Part shown: piece after piece, positions 53,201 through 64,000 of the stretch
Position numbering within the stretch: the first letter of the stretch is position 1
How the letters are laid out: every line of letters begins with the position of its first letter
Assembly (NCBI RefSeq): GCF_026210795.1
Contig: NC_089439.1
Coordinates: forward strand, 3,968,001-4,032,000
Direction: 5' to 3'
From: Rhizophagus irregularis
Taxonomy: Eukaryota > Glomeromycota > Glomeromycetes > Glomerales > Glomeraceae
DNA: 64,000 bases
Notes under the pieces: generated by a model
Database searches by the model: none
What the model saw: the letters and a program-made list of their open reading frames with translations, nothing else
Told to the model about the DNA's origin: nothing
Translations under genes and position numbers: made by a program

Positions 53201-54147
53201 AACAAACAAGATAGTGATTGATGGATGACAATTTGTTGTGATGAAGGTTGTGTGTCATTACACAATGCGAAATTACGGATGAGGAGTACTTGATAGTCAT
53301 GAATGATGTTGATGTTAAAAAGGCAATTCGATAAAAACCTTGTGTTTGGTGACCTTCGTACAAACATTACCGTTGAATTGATTGTTGCGGGAACATCAAA
53401 TCAGCCGTTATCAACCTTCGATGATCGACAATTGAATGCCTGAACGGCCACTCGGGGCTGGTTACTGGATAAATTTCACGATTTATACTGGCTGTAATTA
53501 TTTCGAGAGAAGAGGAGCTGGTTATTCTTCTAGCCGAGTAAATGATCTGTTGACTGAAGATTAGTTTTTATAAATTTTTATATATTAGAATAGAAGCCCG
53601 AAAAATTCTTGTAATATATTTTTAAATTTCTTAAATTAATTATTTTAGGACTGTCAACTGATATATGGGAACCGGCTCACGCCGATACTATTGTGAACCG
53701 ATTTGATTGGATGAAATGGTACTGGTTCCATAATGGTTTTTGGTCAGTTCGGTCCAGAACTGCGAGTTAATATCAAAATTTTATCAGAACATATCAGAAC
53801 CAAAGTATCGAACCGAACAAGAACGAACTGCTCAACCGCGAACATTTCCCATCCCTATATATAGCTGACAAATATAACCAAAGTTTCACTCACAATATGC
53901 TTTTTAATTTTTATACTTAACAATATGTATGCTTGAATACACACATATCTTGAAATTAAGAAAAATCGATTGACTTCACTAAATATTTCTATTTTTTTTC
54001 CAAAAAAACAATTCTCACCTAAAATTTTCGCAATTATTTCTTTCACTTACACAAATCATGTATATTATTTTGGTTAGTCAAGTTTCGATCAATTAAATTA
54101 TCCCGAAGCAAAAAATTAATGTATATATATATATATATAATAATAAT
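50291..54147. other. Long spacer between fragment E and copy F
   Basis: 3.9 kb with no supported gene. A 99-residue plus frame at 51,082-51,381 and several 60-80-residue frames at 52,600-54,050 show no domain. Patches of more balanced composition at 52,140-53,560, with short coding-looking runs broken by stops, suggest one or more decayed genes or elements. A 9-bp hairpin lies at 51,939-51,969. Confidence 0.5.
51939..51969 (+). other. Hairpin next to a tRNA A-box-like string
   Basis: agccttgat and atcaaggct pair perfectly over 9 bases around a 13-base loop. The preceding tagtctcgtggtataaatc resembles a Pol III A box. There is no cloverleaf and no B box, so it is at most a tRNA-derived relic. 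Confidence 0.3.
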
Positions 54148-54803
54148 ATAACTAGCTCCTTTGATTCACTCTTACTATTACGGAATATATTTTACTTATT
54201 CTAGCTCGTAGAATCAATCACCTAGTCACATTATTGTCAATAGGAAAATTTTCATCGCACGTGTATATAAATATTTTTTTCTTCACGCCACAATACCTAC
54301 AATACCTCTCGTTTCCGCCATTTCTTTCATCACTGCGATTGAAAATGCACCACTCACCCATTATAGAATGGCAGTACTGATACTTTTAATAATTTTACAA
54401 AAACAAGAGGTTATTGGTTATCTTTAGGAAGTGTATAGCAAACAAGATAGGGAGACGAGATTGATAGAAGAAATCTTATTTATCGAGTATACAGGAGCTT
54501 CAATGCAATATTGAAGCAAAAAAATAGTATTTAGGAATAAATTTAAAAATTAAAAGTGGTATATTGTTTTTATTAATCAAATTTAAATTTACAAAGAAAT
54601 TAATTAAAATTTTTAAATTACTATATACTGTATAAATTTAACTATTTTTTTCATTAGTTACATTAAGCTTTAGCATAATACATTCAACCTTAATTTTTTT
54701 TTTAAGTTATTTTAAAGAATCATAATTCTAAGTATTTTTACTATATCAACTTTTTACGATATTTGTTCCTTTTCAACTTCAGGTATTACATTAACAGATG
54801 TAC
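54148..54803. repeat. Segmental duplication, right copy (matches 30,251-31,015)
   Basis: This is the 3' flank and last codons of copy F. It aligns throughout with the left copy except for small indels and the missing 154-bp inverted-repeat element. Confidence 0.85.
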
Positions 54804-57800
54804 TAGAATTATTAGCAGATTTCAAAACAGCTTCTTTATGAGTTTTGGCAGCTATATCAACAATATGTTCAATTTCTTTAATAACTTTTTTAATTGTTTT
54901 AAAGATTGTTGATTCTGATTCTAGCTGCTCTGGCTGTTCTGGCTGTACTATTTGATTAACAGTGTAGTAGTTTATTATATTAAGGTAAGTTTTTTCATCA
55001 ATTTCCTGATTGAATTTTTCCACATTTCCTTTTTCAACTTCTTCATTTCCTTTTTCTTCTTTAATTATAATAGTAGGTATATTATTATTTTTACTTTCGC
55101 TATCTTCTGCATTTTCTTCTTCAACGTTATCACTCCCTTGTGCATTTTTTTCAGCTTTTTCACTTTCTTCAATTTCTTCAACTTTATTAATTTCTTCAAC
55201 TTTTTCAACTTCTTTAACTTTTTCAATTTCTTCAACTTTTTCTACTTCAACTTTTTCAATTTCTTCAACTTCTTCTACTTCTTCAACTTTTTCAATTTCT
55301 TCAACTTTTTCTACTTCAACTTTTTCAATTTCTTCGACTTCTTCTACTTCTTCAACTTTTTCGATTTCTTCGACTTTTTCAATTTCTTCAACTTTATTAA
55401 TTTCTTCAACTTTTTCAACTTCTTCAACTTTTTCAATTTCTTCAACTTTTTCTACTTCAACTTTTTCGATTTCTTCAACTTCTTCGACTTCTTCGACTTC
55501 TTCTACTTCTTCAACTTCTTCAATTTCTTCGACTTTTTCAATTTCTTCAACTTTTTCAATTTCTTCAACTTTTTCAATTTCTTCGACTTTTTCAATTTCT
55601 TCAACTCTTTCAATTTCTCCAACTTTTTCAATTTCTTTAACTTTTTCGTTTTCTTCTACATTTTCTTCAACTTTATCACTTTCTTTAACTTTTTCGCTTT
55701 CTTCTTTTTCAATTTCTTCAACTTTTTCACTTTCTTTAACTTTTTCGTTTTCTTTTACATTTTCTTCAACTTTATCATTTTCTTTAACTTTTTCGCTTTC
55801 TTCTACATTTTTTTCTTCAACATTTTCATTTTCATTTTCAAATTCCTCTGAAGATATAGAATTATTATCACTTTCCTTTCCATGTCTTTTAAGGATTTCT
55901 TTATCCTCTTTACTTTTCTTTTTCTTATCCTTTTTTTTAAGCGAAGGAAAATTTGAAAAGAGTGATATAAACCTCTTATTGGGTGAAGGTGGTGAAGGTT
56001 CATATGGTGGTGGTGCCTTCTCTTCTAAAATTGTTTTTAGTTTTGATAAAAGATCCTCATCAACGATTCTATTTTCTTTATTATCTAATAGCTTTTCAAA
56101 TTCTGTTTTAATTTCATAAATATTATTTTCGGTCTTACGTCGATCTTTAAATAACTTAATTACATCATCAATTATGTTATCAACGTCAATGGTATTTGTA
56201 ACACTAAATGATTGAACTCTTTGAAAATGTGCTGTAAATTTCCGAACACTCGATATTTTACTTTGTCGATCTTGATTTTCTTCTATAGATGAAGCAGAAG
56301 GGGATTGTGGTGGCGTAGAAAACGAAGTAAAGTCCGAAGCAGCAGAGTCAGGTGGGTTAAATTGAAACGAAGAAGGCGAGACAATGAGAATACTATCGGG
56401 TTTAAATTGCGGAGGTTGCGAAAGGTTATAAGTAATGAGACCTTTAAAATACTGAAAAGGTTTAATGAGTGTAAGAAATTAAAAATAATAAAAAAAAATA
56501 TACATATATAATAACATTAATAATAATAATAATAATAATAAAAGGTTACCTCATTGTTAACATTTCCTTTTACGACATATATGATATACAAAATTTCTAT
56601 AGCCTTAAATGTTAACTGTTTTTTTATGTTTGTTTGAATTATTTCATTACAGAATGAAACTATTTCTTTATCATATCCGCTTATATGAGGAAAAAATTCT
56701 TCAAGAAGCCGTTGAATTAAGTGTAGATATCCGAGTAAAAGAGTGTCAATATGATCAGGTAAAGAGCAATTAATCATTGCACTAAAATAGTAATAACAAA
56801 AAATTTTAGATGTTAAGTAAATTTAAAATGAAAAAAAAAACAGAAAAAAAAAACAAAAATTTTTAATTATTTACCCTCCATATTTTAACATTTTATATTC
56901 AAGATTACGATATTTCGTATTTTTTCTTTCTACCCTTTTAAATTCTTCATCTGATAATTTAATTAGTTCTTTACAAAAACTGATAGCTCTTTTTCCAAAA
57001 TTTTTTCTCGAAGATTTTTTGCGCAATTTAAAATATTTATTGCGAATACTTTTCCATTCATAATACCAATCCCCGGTTGCATACTCGAACTGAAAAAAAG
57101 TATGCATATATTATTATAACACGTTTTGAAGTGACACAATAATGTGCTAAGTAAATGAAAAAAAGGTGCGTGTTACTTACGTTCAAGAGTTGAATAAAGG
57201 TAAGAAAAGCAGACACATATTCTTCCTGGAGAACATTGATAATAGTTTCAAAACTTATTTGTACGTTAGACTTATACGTCTGATCATCTTTAATTAGTCG
57301 TAAGCAATTTCGAATTTCACGGAGGGAGAACACAATATTTGCATTAATACACTTCGAATTTCTATAAATTGCCCAGAATTTAGAAATGGACTTATAAAGG
57401 GAATCGCGAGTATCTGCTTCAAGCTTGTTAACAAATTTGGAGAGTATATGCAATACCGAAGACATGGCATGGCTGAAGAAAGAATTTTAGGAGTCGTTCG
57501 TTAATCACTACATGTATTGAAATTTAATAATAACGATAAACAATGTATATTTACAGGATAAGTTCGAGTCTCGCAGTAGAGTCTCCATAATATTGCCATT
57601 TGAGATTTGAAATATGTCCCGCCGCTTTTGGAACAAAAACTTCCATTCCTAAAAGGAAAAAAAGCTTTTTTAATCGTAAGGTTAAGATTACATCACGTGA
57701 CATAAGGAAGAAAGAAATCATACCCATTTTAATATCCTCTTTAGAACAATCAGCCAAGTTTTCCATTAACGTAATTGTTTCTTTTAGAGCATAATTATGT

Positions 57801-58019
57801 GTGCTAAAATTGATGAAATTTAGTTCATCATCAAACATATTCCCTAAACAAACGCTTGCAGAAAATATAATTAGAAACTCACATGTTACTTTCATTATCC
57901 CCTAATATTTTAAGAATATCTTTATATGTTTTGGTCGGTATTTCACCGATTAAATCTAAATGTTCATCGTTAGTAGAGGTGGATATTGAAAGAGCGTGTT
58001 TTATAGGTGAGGATGACAT
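54754..58019 (-). CDS. Array copy F: seven-exon helical/Lys-Glu-repeat protein, unknown family
   Basis: Exons complement(54754..56451, 56550..56781, 56875..57089, 57181..57472, 57555..57648, 57724..57803, 57883..58019) give 915 residues; phases 2,1,2,0,2,0 as in the others. The last exon (566 codons with stop) has no ATG over most of its length, so it is found only by splicing. I checked its repeat region codon by codon and saw no stop. Exons 1-6 hold the family helices (MSSVLHILSKF, LREIRNCLRLIKDDQ, CSLPDHIDTLLLGYL). Exon 7 has a Ser/Pro start, coiled coil, an APPPPYEPSPP segment with a PPxY motif, a basic KKKDKKKKSK patch, and more than 200 residues of EEIEKVEEVEKVE-type repeats. A short patch (LNIINYYTVNQIVQ) and the tail TIKKVIKEIEHIVDIAAKTH follow. 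The acidic EEFDD repeats of A and C are absent. Confidence 0.78.
55144..55830 (-). repeat. Degenerate coding repeats (ttcttcaactttttcaat)n in copy F
   Basis: Mixed 6-, 9- and 18-base units encode Val/Ile-Glu-Glu and Val/Ile-Glu-Lys triplets. All unit lengths are multiples of three and the minus frame stays open. The sequence also gives long but meaningless plus-strand frames (Phe/Asn and Ser/Thr rich). Confidence 0.9.
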
Positions 58020-60557
58020 TTTGAAGAAAAATAAGAAAAGAAAGGAGGATGGGAATTTTTTAATTTTGAGAAAAATGCCTAAGAAATAATATAAATATAT
58101 TTGTATTGTTACACGATAACACGAACACTACACATCAAAATTTGTCATCGAACTTTAATTTTTAATAAAACTAAAGGCATTTCCCGTACGGCCGATCATA
58201 CATGTGGGAATTATTTTAATAAAATATTTTTAGATTCTAACAAACTTACAAACTTGGAAATTTTGAATGCAAGGAATTTATTTAAGTTACTAAATTAACA
58301 TTTTAATACTCCGCGTTTCTTTTAGATCCAATATTCTAGAATTATTACCTATTTAATTATAAAAAGAACATCTAGGAAAAAAAAAATAAGAATGGCTCGG
58401 TTCATTCGTCACGTCTATCACATAGTTGCACAGAAATCACAGAAATAGCAAACATTTATGTAGTGTGAATGTTTTTTTTTTCTATAAAAGATCTTTAGAA
58501 TGATTGTCCAATCAAAATCCGATGATGATCCATAACAAAATTTTACGAGTATCATATTTTTCAAGAAAAAAAAAAAATCATTTATACTGCATTAAGTTAG
58601 AGATGCCGATTAACTATTCGCCTTGTTGGATTTTTTGAGAACCTATTGTAAATTATTAATAATACTATTATTCTATATTGACTTTGCCTAATCACAGATC
58701 ATGAGAATTTTTAAGAAAATGTTTTTTCCGAGATTAAGATTTTAAGGAGAGATTTTTTTTTTTAAAGATATTTTGAAAACAATTACCGGATATATACAAT
58801 GCGTTTCACACAATCTGCAATTCTATAAAATCCTATAAAAAAAACGAATCATTTTAATCATTGAGATAAATATAAAAGGTATATAATACATTATACGCAC
58901 TACAATATTAATAATATTACATGCTTAATCCCAGAACAAACCAATATATATATGAAAAGATGAAACAAAATCAAAAACAAAAAAAATTCAATGACTTCAA
59001 AAAACATGCCCAGAAATTTTTATTAATACATTTCTTTTTTTTACCTATTTATCCAACAGAAAGTATAGAAAGTATGATGTTGAAATATTTATCTCATATG
59101 AGTAAAAATTAATTTCCTTTTTTATTATATGCATTTTGAATTATGCTAATTATAGCAATAACTGAAAGGATTTGATTTTATAGGTTCTGAGATAATGTAT
59201 CTTGCATGTAACGAAATAAGTCACGTGGAGGTGGGAATTTGGGAATTTTTGATTATCAGTTTATCAGTTATCATGTCATATGGTGTTTCAATAGTTAGAA
59301 ATAGAAAAGGAAGAATCTCAAAAGTTTTACTTCTTGGCTACAACAAAAATGTAAAGAAAAGGATTTATCTGCAAGAAGACATAAAATTAAGTCTTTAAAT
59401 AAAGAATTAACCTTTTTATTATGATTTCTTTAATCTAACCTTGCCGCTTCGGCCCTCGACCTAACTTTCTTGAGGTTAGTTTGTTCGGAGACTTTTTGGC
59501 AAGGTTAAGTCTTTTTATAAGAAAGGATTAAAAACAAACTATTTAAGAATAGTATAAGCGACAAATATTTAAAAGTATGAAATAACAAGAGTAACAAGCG
59601 AGAAGAAAAGTTGTTATAAACGAGATGGTGGAGCTGTTCGTGAATTGGTTGTATAAGAGACTTTTGAAAGTTGCATTAGGTACTGGTTTTTTGATCTAGT
59701 ATGTAACAGCGGAGATACGTCTTAAATTAGAAAGTACATTTGGTGTTGTTACGGAGGCATCTTTCGTTATAACATAGTGTCTGGACATTTCTATAAAATA
59801 TATAATGATTCAATAATTAATGATCCGATTTAATGAATTATGTCATGAAGAATTGAATGGTACTATGGTAGTAATTTCAAATGGTCTAGAAGAGTTTCGA
59901 GTTGAAAATAAAAATATCGTTTACAAGCAACTTTACAAACAAGGTTACATAGAAAATGGTTTGGAAAAAGAAAACAGAGACATTTAACGAACAGATCACA
60001 TTTATTGGATGGGTCTATCTAACCTTCCTGTCTTTATATTTATGAAGAATATTATAGAGTGTGATAATAGTTGTTTAAGAATTTTGGGGAAGCACGAGTC
60101 TTACTGAGTCTTAATGGGATTGATGCTGCATGTTTTTGGGGAACATATGAATTTCTTGGTGGAATATGAGCAGTTATTTTGTATACCTCCCCAGATTCTG
60201 AATCTGCTCATCTTTAACAACTAGTTTAAAGGTAAGATTTGGATCTAAGTTTAAAAGATATGGAAGGGAAAGAATACAATCATATCCACCCCAATTATGA
60301 AAGTAACACGTTCTCCCCTCATTTTTTTCAAAGCATTTTGTGAGACGGTAAACTTTTAAATATTTTTTTTCTTTTCTTTTAAAGGTCTTATAACTTTCAT
60401 TGTAAAAATATATATATATATATTTGATTTTATTTTAAAAAAAGTAAAAATATACATGTCGAGATGAAACTAAAATATTATAATAAAAAAGAGAGAGAGA
60501 ATGTGAGTTTAAATTTAAAATCTTCTTTTCTTTTCCTTCAAGAACTATGTCTATTAA
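58020..60557. other. Gene-poor DNA right of the array
   Basis: No gene is supported. Frames of 60-70 residues at 58,101, 58,921 and 59,195 lack domains. A coding-like but broken stretch at about 59,600-60,230 (Asn/Glu/Lys codon-rich with stops) may be a gene relic. A 72-bp short-inverted-repeat structure lies at 59,436-59,507. Confidence 0.5.
59436..59507. repeat. 72-bp fold-back with 10-bp inverted ends
   Basis: taaccttgcc at 59436-59445 is the reverse complement of ggcaaggtta at 59498-59507. Inner ctaac and gttag also pair. The core is GC-richer than its surroundings (gcttcggccctcg). A related ggcaaggttgag phrase occurs alone at about 51,343. It may be a tiny MITE or repeat remnant; no target duplication is clear. 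Confidence 0.45.
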
Positions 60558-61409
60558 TCACATATTTGATTTAAACCAATCAGGTATTTGTTTCATACTA
60601 AAAGCTTTTATACCATGAATAGCTTCTTCAGAATTCATCATTTGTATAAATTGCTCTTTAATAAAATCTTTTTTCTTATCATCATTAATATCAGTACTAT
60701 TAATAATTTGTATCAATTTTTTTATTTTACCCATGGCTTTTGGTGCGCTACTTAATAACATTTTAGTATATTCTTCAACTTTTTTATTTAAATCATTATC
60801 ATCAGTTGCTGATGTACTAATAATTCCATCATTTAATGCTTGTTTAGTAAAAATTTTTTCACCCGTTAACATATATTGTTTCGTTTTAAATAATCCTAAT
60901 TCAGGTACAATATATTGTGATATAATCGCTGGTAATAATCCAACTTTAACTTCATTAAAACAAAAATAAAAATTTTTTTCATTACATATCCTTATATCTG
61001 TTACAAACATTAATCCTATACCACCACCTAATACTGGTCCATTTATTTTTGATATAATAACTTTTTTTGATGATTTTATAGTATTATAAAATAATGTTCC
61101 TATTTCATAGGTTTTTAATGAACCATTTTCAATTGAATCAATTTTATTGTTATTATTGTTATTTTTGGAAAAGGAAGAAGTTAAAGGGGTGGAAGTTATG
61201 TTTGTTCGTTGTAAATCCATTCCTGTACAAAAATATTTCCCTTTCCCTGTTATAATTATTATACTAATAGAAGAATTATTTTCTAATTCTCGAAATATTG
61301 AAAGGAATTCATTTATCATTGAAAGTGTTAATGAATTGCCACGTTCTGGCTTATTTAAAGTTATCGTTGCTACATGCTTATTAATTTCTAAAAGAATTTC
61401 CTTACTCAT
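60558..61409 (-). CDS. Enoyl-CoA hydratase/isomerase (crotonase) family protein
   Basis: Single exon, 283 residues, near the family's usual 260. The crotonase fold is clear: ITLNKPERGNSLT at residues 16-28, KYFCTGMDL (58-66) forming the first oxyanion-hole segment, INGPVLGGGIGLMFVTDIRI (122-141) with the Gly-rich second segment, then NEVKVGLLPAIISQYIV (152-168). The SEVxLGxxPAxISxYV form of the last motif is typical of 3-methylglutaconyl-CoA and related hydratases, with a Glu at the position of the first catalytic acid. A leucine- or acyclic-terpenoid-type CoA hydratase is the best guess; substrate is not provable here. An Asn-rich insert (residues 80-98) is lineage-specific low complexity. 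There is no peroxisomal SKL end and no obvious mitochondrial presequence. The start is the first ATG at MSKEIL. Confidence 0.85.
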   Translation of the reverse strand: MSKEILLEINKHVATITLNKPERGNSLTLSMINEFLSIFRELENNSSISIIIITGKGKYFCTGMDLQRTNITSTPLTSSFSKNNNNNNKIDSIENGSLKTYEIGTLFYNTIKSSKKVIISKINGPVLGGGIGLMFVTDIRICNEKNFYFCFNEVKVGLLPAIISQYIVPELGLFKTKQYMLTGEKIFTKQALNDGIISTSATDDNDLNKKVEEYTKMLLSSAPKAMGKIKKLIQIINSTDINDDKKKDFIKEQFIQMMNSEEAIHGIKAFSMKQIPDWFKSNM

Positions 61410-61651
61410 TCTTTTTTTTTAAAAAAAAAAATAAAAAATAAAAAAAAATTTTTTTTTTCCAAATATGTAAGATTGACAAATGTGGCTAAAAAAAAAAGGA
61501 TAAAAAAAAAATTTTTTTTTCCAAATATAAGATTGACAAGTGTGGCTTAGACAATTAAATTTTTATTTCAAAATTATTATTATATTTGGAAATGTGAGAA
61601 CTTTTTTTTTTTGACTTTGCCGCAGTATCAACTATATTAACAAAATTAAAG

Positions 61652-63319
61652 TTATTTGGTAATATCTTTCAATTGTTCAATTATCTTTTTGCATTTACGT
61701 TGAGTATTTTCAACCTCTTGAAGTACAATCTTTACTTCTTCGTCAACTTTGATTCTTTTTGATTGCCGAAACGAAGATATTCCTTCAATACCGTTAAGCT
61801 CATCAAAACTTGACGGTGTAGGTGAATTTGGTGATGATGTTTTTGGTACCAATGAATGATCCTCCGAATCTTCCTCTGATATTTCAATTTGCGAATTTCC
61901 AGCTACCTCTTCATCTTTATCATTAAATTTCCTTTTTAATGTTGGTATTGAATTAGCAGATAATTTAATAGTTTTATTACTCGTAATAACTTCATCACCA
62001 AATATCTCCTTCATCTCATCATAATAATCGAAATCCATAGGTTCAACACCTGATTTAATGCAACCATATACCGAACTATAATCTGCAGCCAATCGAGCCC
62101 ACCTTTTTATATAATTAATATAATATAATTTATTAAATATAATTTATTAAATATAATTTATTAAATATAATTTATTAAAAGTATATACAGTATAAACAAT
62201 AAGAAAAAGTCAAGACTAAATTTACCTTAATTTGAAGGCTTTCAAAGTTCTTCCCGAAAATCTTGTGCAATGATCCGAAAACATATCACTCCAAATCCTA
62301 GATTTATCGGCATTACGTTGTGCCGCTAACAGCAACTTATGCTTTAATTTAACAGCGGAGATCAATGATCTGGTTTCCTTTCTAGTCCAATTCGAACGAC
62401 ATTTCTTCTTTTCTTTGCCTCCCTCAGTTTTAGGTGTCTCATCATAATTTTCTCTCTTTATAGTTTCTTCTGGGAGAAGACCTAATAAAATTGAGTCTTA
62501 AATACAAAATACAACTTTAAATGATTTTTTTTTTTTTTAAAAAAAAAAAAGAGAGAAAGAAAATATATATTAATGTTACATACCAATATTTTCTTGAATA
62601 AAAGGATTATCAAACTTTATGTTAGCATGTTGAATCTCCGGTAAGTTGTTATTACCTTCAAGAACTCCATTTCCAAATTTTGAGGGTTGATCTTCAATAA
62701 TATCGGATTTTCTTCGTTGTACATTGGTAAAAGCAGAATTACGACCCAAATGATGAGATGATGGTGCAGAATTAATAATAGAATGAAAATTCGGAGTAAG
62801 AGGTGGTAGATATCTACCATCATTATTATTGTTGTTATTATTATTATACGAAATAAATGAACGCGTAGGAAGCGGGCTTTCTAAACATTCCTGTCTATTA
62901 TTATTATTATTATATGATGACATATTGTCGCTTGAAGACCATGTTGATACGTTATACGGGGGACCAGTTGAACCATTGATATCCCTATTAGACTGATAAT
63001 TATTAGAATAATACGTCGGCCAATAAGTTGTCGTATAAGACGTACTATTTGGATCATAATTTATATTTGGTGCATAAAATTTAGGAATTGAAGTATTAAG
63101 TTCTTGTTTTATAGTAGAACCTTCAAAAGGTTGAGTAGGACTTCTCGCACTCAAAGGAGATTGATTAGGAAAATTAACTTGGGCGAAGCTTCCACGAAAA
63201 ATAGCGTCCGTACTTTCATGATTATGAAAGGAAGTTAAAGGGTTTGGTAAATTAGATATTGATGGTAAAAGAATTTTTGGACGGTAAATATCATTATTAG
63301 CATTTTCTTTATTTTCCAT
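61652..63319 (-). CDS. Trihelix/Myb-like DNA-binding protein
   Basis: Three exons complement(61652..62102, 62226..62481, 62584..63319) give 480 residues, phases 1 and 2, with standard borders (GTATGT, GTAAAT; TTAG, AAAAG). Residues 1-245 are a disordered Asn/Ser/Pro-rich region with runs of Asn. Residues 276-340 form a SANT/trihelix-like domain split by the second intron: NWTRKETRSLISAV, then RIWSDMFSD, then GRTFKAFKLRWARLAADY. These are the spaced aromatic residues of Myb_DNA-bind_4-type domains. The C-terminal 140 residues are acidic and Ser-rich, with a basic KRKF patch, and end in a coiled coil (VKIVLQEVENTQRKCKKIIEQLK) suited to dimerisation. It is probably a nuclear transcription factor; its target is unknown. 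The minus-strand tataaaaag at 63,408-63,416 lies about 90 bases upstream. Confidence 0.78.
62118..62181. repeat. Short tandem repeat (tttattaaatataa)n in intron 2
   Basis: About four direct copies of a 15-base AT unit lie inside the second intron of the trihelix gene. Confidence 0.75.
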
Positions 63320-64000
63320 TCCTACTTTATCGAAAAAAGCTAAAGTACTCTAGTCTAGTTTATATTAAAGAAAAGGGTAAATAAGTAAATGTTTTGACGC
63401 GATGAACCTTTTTATAGTTATCTAAGAATAACGTGACGTACGTGACGTAACAATAATTCCTAAAAAAAAAGACGTGTTTTTATATATGCAAACAAACTCA
63501 AGTGTCTGATGTCACACAGATTTTATTGATTCTCGTGTTCTCGTGACTCGTGCTCTCGTGTGCCCTCGTGCCCTAAGGAGTTTGAGAGTTTTGAGATACT
63601 TCATCAGCTACTAAATCTGTTCAATAATACAGTCAGACTTCTATTAAAATTTATTTTCCCACTATGAGAACATATAAATATAATATGCGGTTACTACGGT
63701 ATTTTTGTAAGTGACTTTAATCTAATTTAAAAATTGTTGAGCTTTTATAAAATTTAAACAAACGAAACTTCAATGATAATAGTAATAGTTCGAATTTTAA
63801 AATTTTTATTGTAGATATAAAATTATAAAACTTTATAAAAAAATTTTTAAATTTTATTAAGTATTTTAATTTTAATTAAAAAAATTTTTTATACATAATT
63901 AACTTATATAAAAATTTTTAAATGCTCTTGTAAAAATCGTAACTAGTAGGTAAATTATGAGATGATTATCAAAGAGCCAATCAAAAATTTTGGTGGATAA
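63320..64000. promoter_or_regulatory. Promoter-side spacer of the trihelix gene
   Basis: It contains the minus-strand TATA-like box at 63,408-63,416, repeats of acgtgacg near 63,430, and a run of gtgctctcgtgtgccctcgtg-like ctcgtg repeats at 63,534-63,570. The remainder is AT-rich and no gene is seen. Confidence 0.45.

Noticed and set aside
54952-56119. Long plus-strand frames opposite the last exon of copy F (Phe/Asn-rich and Ser/Thr-rich)
   Set aside because: They are the antisense shadow of the Lys/Glu repeat exon. The minus frame joins upstream exons in phase and ends in the conserved family tail.
60733-61422. Plus-strand frames across the crotonase gene
   Set aside because: Antisense of the enoyl-CoA hydratase family motifs.

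Overview
The window is a very AT-rich eukaryotic nuclear segment that looks fungal. Introns are short, with GTAAGT-like donors and TAG/CAG acceptors. Intergenic DNA is full of poly-A/T runs. The genes include an F-box/leucine-rich protein, C2H2 and trihelix-type regulators, a fungal-type P-type ATPase and a large recent tandem gene expansion. The style best fits a Glomeromycotina (Rhizophagus-like) genome. That assignment is an inference from composition and gene content, not from a marker gene. All gene models were spliced by hand from frame and splice-site continuity; there is no transcript evidence.

Region 1 (1-22,300) holds ordinary dispersed genes: a five-finger C2H2 protein (-), an F-box protein with a glutamine tract (-), a low-complexity C2H2 protein (-), a four-exon TDG/MUG-type DNA glycosylase homologue lacking the usual catalytic Asn (+), a two-exon orphan (+), a THEP1/NTPCR nucleoside triphosphatase (+), an unknown 192-residue protein (-), a membrane-anchored GT5-like glycosyltransferase (-), and divergently from it a 15-exon type II P-type cation ATPase with an unusual N-terminal extension (+). 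A tRNA-Lys-like relic, a 77-bp tandem duplication and a 10-bp repeat array lie in the spacers.

Region 2 (about 23,700-58,100) is the most unusual part. It is a head-to-tail array, all on the minus strand, of a gene family I do not recognise. Four copies are intact (23,778-27,481; 37,156-41,036; 43,864-47,612; 54,754-58,019). One is a multiply broken pseudogene (30,966-34,720) and two are fragments (29,938-30,126; 49,440-50,290). The intact copies share seven exons with identical intron phases (2,1,2,0,2,0), a conserved helical N-terminal region of about 340-357 residues, and one large last exon. That exon encodes a coiled coil, highly variable acidic or Lys/Glu repeats, and a short conserved tail preceded by a Val/Ile-Asn/Gln alternating patch. 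Flanking DNA was duplicated with the genes. A 154-bp inverted-repeat element and an 804-bp element with pogo-like termini have inserted among the copies. One duplicated segment joins the 3' end of the pseudogene to the 3' end of the most distal intact copy.

Region 3 (58,100-64,000) has gene-poor DNA, then an enoyl-CoA hydratase/isomerase family gene (-) and a three-exon trihelix/Myb-like regulator (-).
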